This document shows, piece by piece, positions 16,607 to 25,228 of a stretch of DNA of 64,000 nt. Position 1 is the stretch's first letter, and each line of letters starts with the position of its first letter. This DNA comes from Kroppenstedtia eburnea. GTDB taxonomy: Bacteria > Bacillota > Bacilli > Thermoactinomycetales > DSM-45169. The stretch is from NCBI RefSeq assembly GCF_013282215.1, contig NZ_CP048103.1:2728001-2792000 (forward strand). Direction: 5' to 3'. Made by a program: the position numbers and the translations under genes. The notes beneath the pieces were generated by a model that worked only from the letters and a program-made list of their open reading frames with translations, was not told the origin of the DNA and did not search any database.

Positions 16607-16787
16607 AAGAGCCCCATTATGCCGTGGCTCCCTAAGTTTTGAACCTGCTCGTGGCAGGTGGGTGCCCTGCACCCGTGTTAACAAGTCCCGTAAAGGGCAT
16701 TCGCGCTCACGGATGACGCAGGCTCCCGCTTAAAAGGTGTTGGCTCAAAACTGTCGGTGGTTCACGAACATCTCAGGGCTCTTTTTG
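16607..16787 (+). ncRNA. ssrS: 6S RNA
   Basis: About 180 bases of non-coding sequence next to aspS, where Bacillus has bsrA. Closing stem AGAGCCC (16608-16614) pairs with GGGCTCT (16776-16782), followed by a T5 tract. The 5' side of the central bubble reads CCTAAGTTTTGAACC (16631-16645), closely like the Bacillus 6S-1 template region for product RNA, which fixes the plus orientation. Further arms GTGGGTGCCCTGCACCC and the 3' strand CGAACATCTCAGGGCTC complete the rod. It binds sigma-A RNA polymerase and mimics an open promoter (family knowledge). Confidence 0.83.
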
Positions 16788-16855
16788 TGATTTTATGTTA
16801 ACACATGAAGCGGATCTTTATCAAGCGGTAGTTTGTGTATGGTTCGACCAATTTC

Positions 16856-18640
16856 TCACTGGCGGGAAATCTCCTGCTCCCGGTGGGTGATATGAAGCTC
16901 ATCCAACTGGTGTTTCGAGACCGGTGACGGAGCCCCCGTCATCAGGCAGGTGGCGCTGGCGGTCTTGGGGAAAGCGATCGTGTCCCGCAGGTTACTCCGA
17001 CCCGCCAACAGCATCACCAGACGATCGAAACCGAAGGCGATCCCCCCGTGGGGCGGCGCACCGTATTCAAAAGCCTCCAACAGATAGCCAAACTGCTCCT
17101 TCGCCTCTTCCATGGTGAAACCCAAGGCTTCAAACATCATTTCCTGGATCTCGCGACGATGGATGCGCCGGCTTCCCCCACCGACTTCATACCCGTTCAA
17201 CACCATATCGTAAGCTTTGGCCCGGACTTGGGAGGGGTCGCTTTTCAACAACGGGATATCTTCATCCACCGGACTGGTGAAGGGATGGTGTTCCGCATAA
17301 TAGCGACCCTCTTCCTCATCGTATGAGAGCAAGGGGAAATGGGTCACCCAAGCGAACTTGTAAACCCCCGCCGGGATCAGATCCAGCTCTCTGGCCAGGC
17401 GGATTCGCAGTTCTCCCAGCACCTCATTCACCACCCGGGGACGATCGGCAACAAACAGGAGGAGATCACCGGTTTCCGCTTCCGTCGCCTTCATGATGTC
17501 ATGCCATTCACTTTCCGAGAGAAACTTGGCCACCGGCCCCTTGGTTCCCTCTTCCCGGACGGCGAGCCAGGCCAATCCCTTGGCTCCCAACTGCTGGGCC
17601 ACTTCACCCCAGGAATCGATCACCTTGCGGCTCCAGTCTGCCCTTCCTTTCACATTGATCGCCTTGACCCGCCCCCCGTCGGCAACGGTGGAGGCGAACA
17701 CCTTGAAGGAGCTTCCTTTCACCATCTCCGACAGGTCCACCAGTTCCATACCGAAGCGAAGGTCGGGACGGTCACTGCCAAACCGCTCCATCGCCTCCCG
17801 ATACGGAATCCGACGGAAAGGACGTTCCACTTCGACACCGATGGTTTCCCGGAACAACCGGACCACCATTTCCTCCATCATCGCCATCAGTTCATCCGTC
17901 TCCAGAAAGGAAGCCTCGATGTCGATCTGGGTAAACTCCGGCTGACGATCTGCCCGCAGATCCTCATCCCGGAAACAGCGGACGATTTGGAAATAGCGTT
18001 CCATGCCTGAGACCATCAGCAGTTGTTTGAAGATCTGGGGGGATTGAGGCAGGGCGTAAAATTCCCCTTCATGCACCCGGCTCGGCACCAGGTAGTCCCG
18101 GGCCCCCTCCGGGCTGCTCTTGGTCAACATCGGGGTTTCCACTTCGATAAACCCGTGCTCATCGAGAAACCTGCGCACCATCTGCATCGCCCGGTGTCTG
18201 AGGAGCAACGTCTCTTGCATCACCGGGCGGCGCAGATCGAGATACCGATACTTCAGCCGGGTGGTCTCCTCCACTTCCGTATCATCGGCCACTGTAAAAG
18301 GCGGGGTTTTGGAAGCGTTCAAGACTTCCACTTCCCGTGCCAGCACCTCAATCTCCCCCGTCTGCATCCTGGGGTTGATCGTCTCTTCCGATCGGGCCAC
18401 CACTTCCCCCTGAACCGCCAGCACATATTCGCTCCGCACCTTGTCGGCGATTTCCGCCGCTTGCGGGGATACTTCCGGATTGATCACCACCTGAACCGTA
18501 CCGGAACGATCCCGCAGATCCAGGAAGATCAGACCTCCCAGGTTCCTCCACTTGCGAACCCAGCCGTTGAGTATGACCGTCGAGCCCACATGTTCCTTGG
18601 TCAACAGCCCGCAGTCATGGTTCTTGAAACTCGACTCCAT
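16856..18640 (-). CDS. aspS: Aspartate--tRNA ligase
   Basis: A 594-residue class II synthetase. An N-terminal OB anticodon-binding domain (residues 1-105: [26 protein letters not shown]) is followed by the catalytic core with motif 1 ([26 protein letters not shown]), motif 2 ([24 protein letters not shown]) and motif 3 ([15 protein letters not shown]). The bacterial GAD insertion lies between about residues 280 and 420. The C-terminus [17 protein letters not shown] is typical. It lies 21 bases downstream of hisS in the T-box-controlled operon, so histidine limitation should raise both enzymes. Confidence 0.97.
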   Translation of the reverse strand: MESSFKNHDCGLLTKEHVGSTVILNGWVRKWRNLGGLIFLDLRDRSGTVQVVINPEVSPQAAEIADKVRSEYVLAVQGEVVARSEETINPRMQTGEIEVLAREVEVLNASKTPPFTVADDTEVEETTRLKYRYLDLRRPVMQETLLLRHRAMQMVRRFLDEHGFIEVETPMLTKSSPEGARDYLVPSRVHEGEFYALPQSPQIFKQLLMVSGMERYFQIVRCFRDEDLRADRQPEFTQIDIEASFLETDELMAMMEEMVVRLFRETIGVEVERPFRRIPYREAMERFGSDRPDLRFGMELVDLSEMVKGSSFKVFASTVADGGRVKAINVKGRADWSRKVIDSWGEVAQQLGAKGLAWLAVREEGTKGPVAKFLSESEWHDIMKATEAETGDLLLFVADRPRVVNEVLGELRIRLARELDLIPAGVYKFAWVTHFPLLSYDEEEGRYYAEHHPFTSPVDEDIPLLKSDPSQVRAKAYDMVLNGYEVGGGSRRIHRREIQEMMFEALGFTMEEAKEQFGYLLEAFEYGAPPHGGIAFGFDRLVMLLAGRSNLRDTIAFPKTASATCLMTGAPSPVSKHQLDELHITHREQEISRQ

Positions 18641-18661
18641 GAAAATCCCTCTCTTCTCAGG

Positions 18662-19927
18662 CTATCTTGTACATGCATGACGAATATAATCCGTCAGTTG
18701 GTCCAGCTGGATCGTCTCCTGTTCACCGGTGGACAGGTTTTTGACCACAATCCGGTCCTCCTCCAGTTCATCCTCCCCCAGGATGGCCACATAAGCGGCA
18801 CCGGATCGATCAGCGGCTTTCAGCTGGGCTTTGAGCTTTCGATCGAGGTAGTCCCGTTCAGCGGAGAGACCCGCCTCCCGGAGTTGCTTCAAAAGGGAGA
18901 CCCCCCGTTTTTTGGTTGCGGCACCCAGTGTGACAAGGAAGCAGTCCACTCCCCGGCGGATCGGGGGATTCACCTCTTGTTGCTTCAGGGCCAGGATCAC
19001 CCGCTCCAAGCCGAGACCGAAGCCGATTCCCGGCATGTCTGCCGGTCCTCCCACCTCTTCCACCAGACCGTTGTAACGGCCGCCTCCGCCCAGGGAACCA
19101 CCCTCCGCCTCTTCCAGCAGGTATTCAAAGGCAGTCTGGGTGTAATAGTCCAGCCCGCGCACCAGCCGGGGATTGACCTCATAGGGAACTTCCAGGAGAT
19201 CGAGATTCTCTTTCACCGTATCAAAGTGGGGAGCACAATCATCACAGAGGAATTGGAGCATTTTCGGGGCGTCCTCGGTCAACCTGCTGCAGGTCTCGTT
19301 TTTGCAGTCCAACACCCGCATCGGATTCCGTTCCAGCCGGGACTGGCAATCCTTGCAAAGTTCCTCCCGGTGGGGAGTGAGGAACTTCACCAGGGCCTCC
19401 CGGTGAACCGGCCGGCAGCGGGGACAGCCGACACTGTTCAATTCCACCCGAACCTTCCTCAGCCCGACTGCGGTGTAAAACCGGTAACCCAGATCAATAA
19501 TCTCCGCATCCACCTCAGGCTCCCGCGTCCCGAACACTTCCACGCCAAACTGATGAAATTGCCGTTGCCGGCCGGCCTGGGGACGTTCATACCGGAACAT
19601 GGGTCCCATGTAATACAGCTTGGTCGGTTGCGGCCCGGCATACATCTTGTTTTCCACAAAGGAGCGGACGACAGGGGCTGTCCCCTCCGGTCGCAAGGTG
19701 AGACTGCGTCCGCCCCGGTCTTCAAATGTGTACATTTCTTTCTCCACGATATCCGTGGTTTCCCCCACCCCGCGCCGAAACAGCTCTGTCTGTTCAAACA
19801 GCGGGGTGCGGATTTCAGAAAAGTGATAGAGACGGCAGAGCTCCCGGGCCTTCTCTTCCATGTACTGCCATCTTTCCACTTCACCGGGTAACAGGTCCGA
19901 CGTTCCACGGGGGATCCGATAGTTCAC
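18662..19927 (-). CDS. hisS: Histidine--tRNA ligase
   Basis: A 421-residue class II synthetase. Motif 1 lies in FSEIRTPLFEQTELFRRGVGE, motif 2 in YYMGPMFRYERPQAGRQRQFHQFGVE, the HisA motif is RGLDYYTQTAFEY, and motif 3 is GIGFGLGLERVIL. A C-terminal anticodon-binding domain follows (LVTLGAATKKRGVSLLKQLREAG). GTG 19927 (MNYRIPRGTSDLLPGE) with AGGAGG nine bases upstream is the best start; a TTG at 19951 would lie in the terminator's T-tract. It is first gene of the hisS-aspS operon behind a histidine-type T-box. Confidence 0.97.
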   Translation of the reverse strand: MNYRIPRGTSDLLPGEVERWQYMEEKARELCRLYHFSEIRTPLFEQTELFRRGVGETTDIVEKEMYTFEDRGGRSLTLRPEGTAPVVRSFVENKMYAGPQPTKLYYMGPMFRYERPQAGRQRQFHQFGVEVFGTREPEVDAEIIDLGYRFYTAVGLRKVRVELNSVGCPRCRPVHREALVKFLTPHREELCKDCQSRLERNPMRVLDCKNETCSRLTEDAPKMLQFLCDDCAPHFDTVKENLDLLEVPYEVNPRLVRGLDYYTQTAFEYLLEEAEGGSLGGGGRYNGLVEEVGGPADMPGIGFGLGLERVILALKQQEVNPPIRRGVDCFLVTLGAATKKRGVSLLKQLREAGLSAERDYLDRKLKAQLKAADRSGAAYVAILGEDELEEDRIVVKNLSTGEQETIQLDQLTDYIRHACTR

Positions 19928-19949
19928 TTTCTCCCGCCTCCTCAAGATC

Positions 19950-20250
19950 AATATAAAAAATCTCCCGCCACTGACCTGATGTCAGGGACGAGAGATTGGT
20001 TCACATATTCCCGCGGTGCCACCCTTTTTGGAAACGGATTTGCATCCGTTTCCCGCTCAGGCCGGGTATCGTCCGGCAGACGTCCGAATCTACCAACCCC
20101 ATCGGGTGTTCAGTCCGGAACCTCCAGGTGTCTTTCCCCGGGGCGAGACAGAGGAACGTTTGCAGCCCGTTGACGCTCCCTCTCTGGCTGCCCGGTTCCC
20201 GGGTACTTTTCCCATCATCGGCGGATTCAGCTCAAGTTGTTGTTAAGACA
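19950..20250 (-). promoter_or_regulatory. T-box riboswitch, histidine specifier
   Basis: On the minus strand the conserved AAAGGGTGGCACCGCGGG T-box (20010-20027) is followed by a terminator stem, AATCTCTCGTC...GGCGGGAGATT plus T6 (19952-19998). Stem I contains the AGTA and GAGAGGGAG-like elements. The specifier-loop region reads CTGAACACC; CAC at 20106-20108 is a His codon in the expected context. Uncharged tRNA-His should stabilise the antiterminator and switch on hisS-aspS. Confidence 0.9.
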
Positions 20251-20252
20251 GG

Positions 20253-20281
20253 ATTGTACGGGATGGATGGACAAAAGTCAA
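20253..20281 (-). promoter_or_regulatory. Sigma-A promoter of the hisS-aspS operon
   Basis: TTGACT (20281-20276), 17-base spacer, TACAAT (20258-20253) on the minus strand. It sits immediately upstream of the T-box leader. Confidence 0.88.
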
Positions 20282-20353
20282 GGTGTTTGTGAGAAAAGAT
20301 ACAAATATGCCCGATCCCATCATTGTCCGGTGTCGATCAGGTTATATCTGTTA

Positions 20354-20760
20354 AATCCATATCTGGGGCCGGGCCGGTCGGGGTTGGGTTTCACATTCCA
20401 TTCCGTTGTTCTTCCGAGCCAAAGTCATTCCATGTGAAACCCAACCCTCCCATAGCGAGACCGGGGAGCGACAGCGACCCAAGGCGAGACTTGTGCTGGT
20501 GAGTGCATAGCGAGACCGGGGAGCGACAGCGACCCAAGGCGAGACTTGTGCTGGTGAGTGCATAGCGAGACCGGGGAGCGACAGCGACCCTGGCGAGACT
20601 TGTACTGGTGAGTGCATAGCGAGACCGGGAACGGAGTGACCTTGGCGAGACTTGTGCCCTGTGGGTATGACGATGTTTTCACCACGCTTCCAAAATGTAT
20701 CTTGCATTGATTCAAGACAGATGGTTTCCTTTGACACTTGAATTTCCAGACATGCCCTGA
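20354..20760 (+). repeat. Family-1 intergenic repeat, copy C (four units, extended tail)
   Basis: Arms GGTTGGGTTTCACAT (20382-20396) and CATGTGAAACCCAACCCT (20431-20448) are followed by four tandem units, then the right end TTTTCACCACGCTTCC (20676-20691) and a tail ending GACATGCCCTGA. The left side, ATCCATATCTGGGGCCGGGCC, matches copy B. It is the largest copy in the window. Confidence 0.8.
20451..20673 (+). repeat. Tandem array of a 54/55-bp unit
   Basis: Units start with CATAGCGAGACCGGG at 20451, 20506, 20561 and 20615. Each runs through GGCGAGACTTGT and ends CTGGTGAGTG, except the last, which exits as GCCCTGTGGGTATGA. The two flanks CGAGACCGGG and GGCGAGACTTGT are constant, while the 12-14 bases between them vary. 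Confidence 0.9.
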
Positions 20761-20918
20761 ACCGGATCCCGGGTGTTGAAATGGCGGATCGACAGCCCGG
20801 GATGGATTGAACCCCGGCCGAACAGATGTCTGTTTGTAAGTGTCCAACAGCGGGATTTTGTTATGGAACAATCCTGAATCCAGCTTCGCCTAAATTATAA
20901 TTTGTTGTATCACAGATG

Positions 20919-20948
20919 TTTACTTTTCATAAACTGTTATAGTATAAT
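20919..20948 (+). promoter_or_regulatory. Promoter of the small Cys-rich gene
   Basis: TTTACT (20919-20924), 18-base spacer, TATAAT (20943-20948) in an AT-rich stretch, about 30 bases upstream of the ATG at 20977. Confidence 0.7.
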
Positions 20949-20976
20949 GACATCAACCTGATCGGGAGGGATTCCA

Positions 20977-21111
20977 ATGCACACCAACCCTCAAACGCAG
21001 GACGTGTGCCCGGTTTGTGGGAGCACCATTGAGGATAACCGTGAAGTGGCATTGAGCGAATGCTGCTCCAACCATTGGGTGAAGCAGCAGATCGACAACT
21101 GCTACTGCTGA
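20977..21111 (+). CDS. Small cysteine-rich zinc-binding peptide
   Basis: A 44-residue protein, MHTNPQTQDVCPVCGSTIED and onward. CPVCG (residues 11-15), CC (29-30) and a terminal CYC give six cysteines plus a His, consistent with a zinc ribbon or treble-clef-like site. A consensus promoter, a GGGAGGG site six bases before the ATG, and a terminator directly downstream make an autonomous transcription unit. I do not recognise a named family. Confidence 0.72.
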   Translation: MHTNPQTQDVCPVCGSTIEDNREVALSECCSNHWVKQQIDNCYC

Positions 21112-21153
21112 GGAGTACTTTCCGACACTCACTCCTTTTCCTGTGATCCACCT

Positions 21154-21861
21154 TTATGAGCCTCCATCTGTGAGGCTTTTTTGTTTTATAACAGAGTTGA
21201 CTCCCTGAACAAATATCCCTTTGTCCCGATCCATCTCCGCATACAACACCTCTTCCAAGTCCATATGAAAATGGCGCTTCAACTTCTCCAGCAACCAGGC
21301 TTCCGAGATGTTGAGATGGGGTAATACCTCCCGGTCCAACTCCCCGTCCACGATCACGGGAAAGGAAGTGGTCTCCTGGGGCGCCTGAAGTTTCAGGTCC
21401 TTGAGCGTGACCGGTTGGACACCGGATTTGGGAAGCACGGACAACTCCCCTCCCGCTTCCAGGACGGCATAATGCACCTCCGCCAATCCCCTGTATCCCT
21501 TTACCCGCAGCATCGACAGCAGCATCGGGATGCTCAGACGATTTTTCTTCAGTGCCTCCCGGTCGATCCGTCCCTTGGCGATCACTATGCTGGGGGTGCC
21601 GTCCAACGCTTTGAAAGGTCTGGTCAGGGAAAGTCGTGCAATCCCCACCATGCTGAGTCCCAGGATCATCACCCCGATGGTGGTTTTGAAAGCATCCTTG
21701 TTCACCAGGGGCTCCGCCGCCACATTGGACAGAATAAACAGGATGGCCAGATCATAGGGTGTCAGTCGGGCCAAAGATTTTTTCCCGATAAAATTGGTGA
21801 CCAGCCAGGTGGTCAAAATGACCAGACCACAACGGACGAGATAGATCAGGATTCCGGTCAT
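21154..21861 (-). CDS. DUF421 family membrane protein (YetF-like)
   Basis: A 235-residue protein. Three N-terminal membrane helices (residues 3-22, 38-55, 62-80) surround the family signature GKKSLARLTPYDLAILFILSNVAAEPL. Two soluble alpha/beta domains follow, including SIVIAKGRIDREALKKNRLS and PVIVDGELDREVL. The Bacillus relatives YetF, YrbG and YkjA are poorly characterised; some are linked to spore envelope function. It lies 14 bases after a DUF4363 gene, the usual partner. Confidence 0.85.
   Translation of the reverse strand: MTGILIYLVRCGLVILTTWLVTNFIGKKSLARLTPYDLAILFILSNVAAEPLVNKDAFKTTIGVMILGLSMVGIARLSLTRPFKALDGTPSIVIAKGRIDREALKKNRLSIPMLLSMLRVKGYRGLAEVHYAVLEAGGELSVLPKSGVQPVTLKDLKLQAPQETTSFPVIVDGELDREVLPHLNISEAWLLEKLKRHFHMDLEEVLYAEMDRDKGIFVQGVNSVIKQKSLTDGGS
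21157..21184 (+). terminator. Terminator of the small Cys-rich gene
   Basis: AGCCTC-CATCTGT-GAGGCT followed by TTTTTTG. It overlaps the final codons of the convergent DUF421 gene, so the two transcripts meet here. Confidence 0.85.
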
Positions 21862-21875
21862 CCTTTGGGCACCTC

Positions 21876-22253
21876 CTATACCTCCGGTGAGATGGAAGTG
21901 ATCTCTTCAAAGAGAAGGATCGAAGATCTGCCCGCCTTGACCACTTCACCGACGTCCCGGACGGCGACCGCGGTTTTCAGATGCATCAGAGACACATTTA
22001 GGCGGGCATAATTCTGATCCGCATACTTGATGGCCAAAATCATCCTCCCTTTTCCCCAGATCCGGCCCACCTCCCTCACTTCCGCCTCTGCCCGTTCCCA
22101 ATGATGCTGTTTGGCGTGATCCATCACTTGTTCAATCCGTTCCGGAAAGGCGGGATCATCGAAATAAAAGGTTATGTACTGCAACAGAAACAGACTTCCG
22201 AACAAAAGCCCCAGAATCACTCCCAAGGCGAGGGAGATGGAGCGTTGTTTCAT
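21876..22253 (-). CDS. DUF4363 family protein
   Basis: A 125-residue protein with an N-terminal signal anchor (LALGVILGLLFGSLFLLQYITF, residues 7-28) and an extracellular helical domain containing HHWERAEAEVREVGRIWGK. DUF4363 genes commonly accompany DUF421 genes, and the 14-base gap here implies one transcript. Function unknown; an accessory role for the DUF421 membrane protein is inferred. Confidence 0.75.
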   Translation of the reverse strand: MKQRSISLALGVILGLLFGSLFLLQYITFYFDDPAFPERIEQVMDHAKQHHWERAEAEVREVGRIWGKGRMILAIKYADQNYARLNVSLMHLKTAVAVRDVGEVVKAGRSSILLFEEITSISPEV

Positions 22254-22389
22254 ATGGATTCCTCCATCGCTGCCATCATGATCTTATCTTGAAAACAAAA
22301 GTTCTTCTTTATACCCTTTGCAGGATGTACGTTTGCAAATGGAGACGGATGAAACCCTTTGATGCACAGTCGGGACTCTCCATTTTTAC

Positions 22390-22418
22390 TCGACTCCCCA
22401 CATAGGAAATGGTAGAAT
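22390..22418 (+). promoter_or_regulatory. Probable promoter of the aminomutase cluster
   Basis: TCGACT, 17-base spacer, TAGAAT (22413-22418). It would leave a leader of about 200 bases before the ATG at 22630. A second -35-like TTGACA at 22464 has only a weak -10. The leader contains a CCCC-TTCTT-GGGG type hairpin but no riboswitch I can name. Confidence 0.45.
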
Positions 22419-22629
22419 ATAGATTGGAAGGATATACAACTCAGGTGAAAACCAGGCAACCACTTGACAGAATCGTCCCAAAAATGAATAGGGTGCCGCC
22501 CGTCACGCAGACCGCACTTCCCAACGTCCTGAGGAATTCACGGAAATCCTAGCTCGGCCCCCTTCTTCGGGGTGGAAACTGCCCGCCTGTCTCTGGCCTT
22601 TCCTTACACCTATTTTGGGAGGGAAAACA

Positions 22630-23763
22630 ATGAACAACGTTACGAATGAAAAGGTTCATCGTACAGAGAGAGAAATGGTGTTGGATGTAATCGGCAAATT
22701 CCGGACCAAAATGAGTCCCGCTCTGTCCCGGCTCGCCAAACAATCCGATCCCGTCGCCAAACAGTTTATTCCCAGTCCCTATGAAGCGCTGGATTTCGGT
22801 ACGGAAAAACCTTTTGAAGAAGGGAAGAACAATCACGGGATTTACGGATTGGAACGTGTATATGAAGACCGGGCGGTACTCACCCCGTACTTTGAATGCT
22901 CCGCTTATTGCCGGTACTGCTTTAAAAAATCCCGTACTCTGGCCGGTTCTGCCAAACGAATGAGCGATGAGGACATTGACAAGGCCATTCGTTTTATAGA
23001 ATCGGACAGCCGTATCCGTACAGTTTTGATCACCGGGGGAGACCCCTTGGTGGATCCCCGGTTGCTGGAGAAAGTATTGGATAAAGTTTTTCCGATTCCG
23101 CATATCAGAAACATACGAATCGGCACCCGAAACATCTTGTTCTCCCCTGAGAAAGTCACACCGGATTTGGCGAAAATGATTGCCCGCTATCAACAGATAG
23201 ACTATGACGAACCACGGAAGTCGAAAAACATTTCCATCGGTTTATCGCTGAACCATGTGGATGAATTGACACCTGAAGTGGTCCGTGCATATCAACGATT
23301 GATCCGTGAAGGCATTACAGTCCGGGGGCAAGTCGTCTTGTTGAAAGGAATCAATGATTCCGTCAGTGCAATGCGGGAACTGTTGGAGACCTTTCTCTGC
23401 ACGGGGATCGTTCCGTATTACCTGTTCCATTGCATGCCCGTGGTCGGTGCCAAACACTTCCGCACTTCTGTTCAAAAGGGACTCGATCTATTGCAGGAAC
23501 TCTCTCCATACTCCGGAACCACCACTTTTCAGTATGTATATGTTACCCCCATTGGAAAGCATCGCATCGCACCCGGACATCAACTTGAATATGTAAAGAT
23601 CGACGGTTCCCGTTATATTCGTTCCACAACTCCCTATAAGGCAGCTGATTTCCTCGAATTCTCCGACAACAGGGAGTTGCCTCCTCTCCACGGTATCAAC
23701 GAAGAGGGATATATCACCTCCCATTACCTGGATGGTCATGATGAAGAGGAGATCCTGGCATGA
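22630..23763 (+). CDS. KamA-like radical SAM aminomutase
   Basis: A 377-residue member of the lysine 2,3-aminomutase (KamA) family. The radical SAM cluster motif is CSAYCRYCF (about residues 92-100). SAM-binding ITGGDPLVDPRLLEKVL and GTRNILFSPEKVTPDL follow, and the probable PLP lysine lies in TPIGKHRIAPG. KamA moves an alpha-amino group to the beta carbon. In the lysine enzyme an Asp precedes the PLP-lysine loop (VVDAPGGGGK); here the same place reads VYVTPIGK, so the substrate may not be lysine. ATG 22630 with GGGAGGG is the start. It overlaps the ATP-grasp gene by 4 bases, implying a shared pathway. Confidence 0.82.
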   Translation: MNNVTNEKVHRTEREMVLDVIGKFRTKMSPALSRLAKQSDPVAKQFIPSPYEALDFGTEKPFEEGKNNHGIYGLERVYEDRAVLTPYFECSAYCRYCFKKSRTLAGSAKRMSDEDIDKAIRFIESDSRIRTVLITGGDPLVDPRLLEKVLDKVFPIPHIRNIRIGTRNILFSPEKVTPDLAKMIARYQQIDYDEPRKSKNISIGLSLNHVDELTPEVVRAYQRLIREGITVRGQVVLLKGINDSVSAMRELLETFLCTGIVPYYLFHCMPVVGAKHFRTSVQKGLDLLQELSPYSGTTTFQYVYVTPIGKHRIAPGHQLEYVKIDGSRYIRSTTPYKAADFLEFSDNRELPPLHGINEEGYITSHYLDGHDEEEILA

Positions 23764-25121
23764 AAAAAGCCTTTGTCTTTATTGAAAACCAAGCCTTCAA
23801 CACATTGCTGGAACTGGCGGCGCGAACCCGGGAACGGGGGTACACCAACCTCCTCATTTTCCGGAAAATGCAGCCTCATGAAAAGGAAAGGTTAAACGAA
23901 TACGAACAGCAACACCGACACCCTCTGTTTGAACAAATTTGTGAGGTGGAACGTTGGGACTACAGCCGGCTTCGGGATCTGGTCGAGGAAATGGCGGGAA
24001 AACAGCCTTTGGCCGGAATTTTGACTGTCAGCGGTTTATTTACTGCAGACGGTTTGCTCGGAGCCTCCGTCGCCCAAATTGCATCGGAAAAGGGGCTCCC
24101 TTCCCAATCCGTTGACGGGTTGTACCGTTCCAATAATAAATATCTGACACGAGACGCCTTGCGCCACGCGGGTCTGCAAACCGTCGATTTCGGCTTGGCC
24201 ACAGAGGAAACATCTCTGATCGAACATGCCCGGCGCATTGGCTATCCCGTGATACTGAAACCGATCAACGGCTGTGCTTCTCAGCTGGTGATCAAGTGCG
24301 AGAACGAGCAGGAGCTCCTGCAAGGGTATCGGTCAGCCCTCAAGAAACTCCCCCGATCCATTTACCGGGACCTGTATGCTTGCACTCACCGATTTGCCGA
24401 CAAAAAGGGAAATCAGATCATCTTTGATCCCCTGCGGACCATGCTCGTTGAGAAATATATCGAAGGTCCTGAGGCCAGCATTGAAATCGTGGCCACAGAA
24501 ACGGATGTGATCCCGCTGTTGGTTCACGACAAGGTCTTGGTGAGCGAAGGGGATCGAGTGGTGTACGAGCATTTACTGGTGGTTCCGCCGGTGAGGTTTA
24601 CCCCGGAAGAATTGGAAAACATCAGGCGGTATGCTGTTGAGGTGGCCAAAGCAACCGGTATTAAAAACTCGCTTTGCCATGTTGAAATTCGCTACGATAA
24701 ACATTCAGGCCCTCAACTGCTGGAAATCAACCCCAGGGTGGGTGGAATGCTGGTTACAAAAAGCTTGGAAACGATGATCGGATTTCATGCGTTGGACGCG
24801 ATGGTCGACCTTGCACTGGGGTCGTTTCAGCCCCGTCCATACCCTTGCACAACGGATCAGTACGGCATGTTTACCCTGTATCCGCCGCATGCCGGGTATT
24901 TCGAGCGTGTGGAAGGGCTGGACAAGCTGAATCGCATCCCGGGAATTTTGTCCTCAACGCTGCTGTTTCCGGAAGGAACCCAAATTCACGGAGATGATGA
25001 AGAGGTATTTCTTCTCATGTGCTGGGTAAAAGGGGAAACTTACGAAGAAATACGGGACATCTACGAACAGGCAAAAAGAGAAGTCCGGTTTCATGTGAAA
25101 AAGGAAGCACCCGCCCGATAG
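23760..25121 (+). CDS. ATP-grasp carboxylate-amine ligase
   Basis: A 453-residue ATP-grasp enzyme related to BacD-type dipeptide ligases and carboxylase-like proteins. The N-terminal PreATP-grasp region (MKKAFVFIENQAFNTLLELA) is followed by the ATP-binding lysine in YPVILKPINGCASQ (about 165), LVEKYIEGPEASIEIV, and the metal ligands in LLEINPRVGGML (about 322). Such enzymes form an acyl phosphate and join it to an amine, commonly making peptides or amides. Its start codon overlaps the aminomutase stop (ATGA). A beta-amino acid as substrate is an inference from that coupling. Confidence 0.85.
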   Translation: MKKAFVFIENQAFNTLLELAARTRERGYTNLLIFRKMQPHEKERLNEYEQQHRHPLFEQICEVERWDYSRLRDLVEEMAGKQPLAGILTVSGLFTADGLLGASVAQIASEKGLPSQSVDGLYRSNNKYLTRDALRHAGLQTVDFGLATEETSLIEHARRIGYPVILKPINGCASQLVIKCENEQELLQGYRSALKKLPRSIYRDLYACTHRFADKKGNQIIFDPLRTMLVEKYIEGPEASIEIVATETDVIPLLVHDKVLVSEGDRVVYEHLLVVPPVRFTPEELENIRRYAVEVAKATGIKNSLCHVEIRYDKHSGPQLLEINPRVGGMLVTKSLETMIGFHALDAMVDLALGSFQPRPYPCTTDQYGMFTLYPPHAGYFERVEGLDKLNRIPGILSSTLLFPEGTQIHGDDEEVFLLMCWVKGETYEEIRDIYEQAKREVRFHVKKEAPAR

Positions 25122-25228
25122 CAGGGCGGCTCGCTTCCCCATCAAGTGGACATTAAAAAATCCGCCCTTGATCCCATGAATATCCGTCAGGAAAAACAGG
25201 ACGTGCACAAAGGAGTGGATCCATCGGA

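Noticed and set aside
18023-19891. 622-codon open frame on the plus strand
   Set aside because: It is antisense to aspS and hisS, with low-complexity His/Pro/Leu composition typical of a shadow of GC-rich genes. No ribosome site or family match.
20451-20673. Regular repeats resembling a CRISPR array
   Set aside because: The 55-bp units are contiguous with nearly constant sequence; there are no unique spacers of even length, no cas genes, and single units occur in other copies of the same intergenic repeat.
22484-22552. 22-codon ORF in the leader of the aminomutase cluster, as a possible precursor or leader peptide
   Set aside because: No ribosome site precedes its ATG, and the sequence has no leader/core features; kept only as part of an unexplained long leader.
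22615-22629. TTG start 15 bases upstream for the aminomutase
   Set aside because: The GGGAGGG ribosome site lies within these codons and is correctly spaced for the ATG at 22630.
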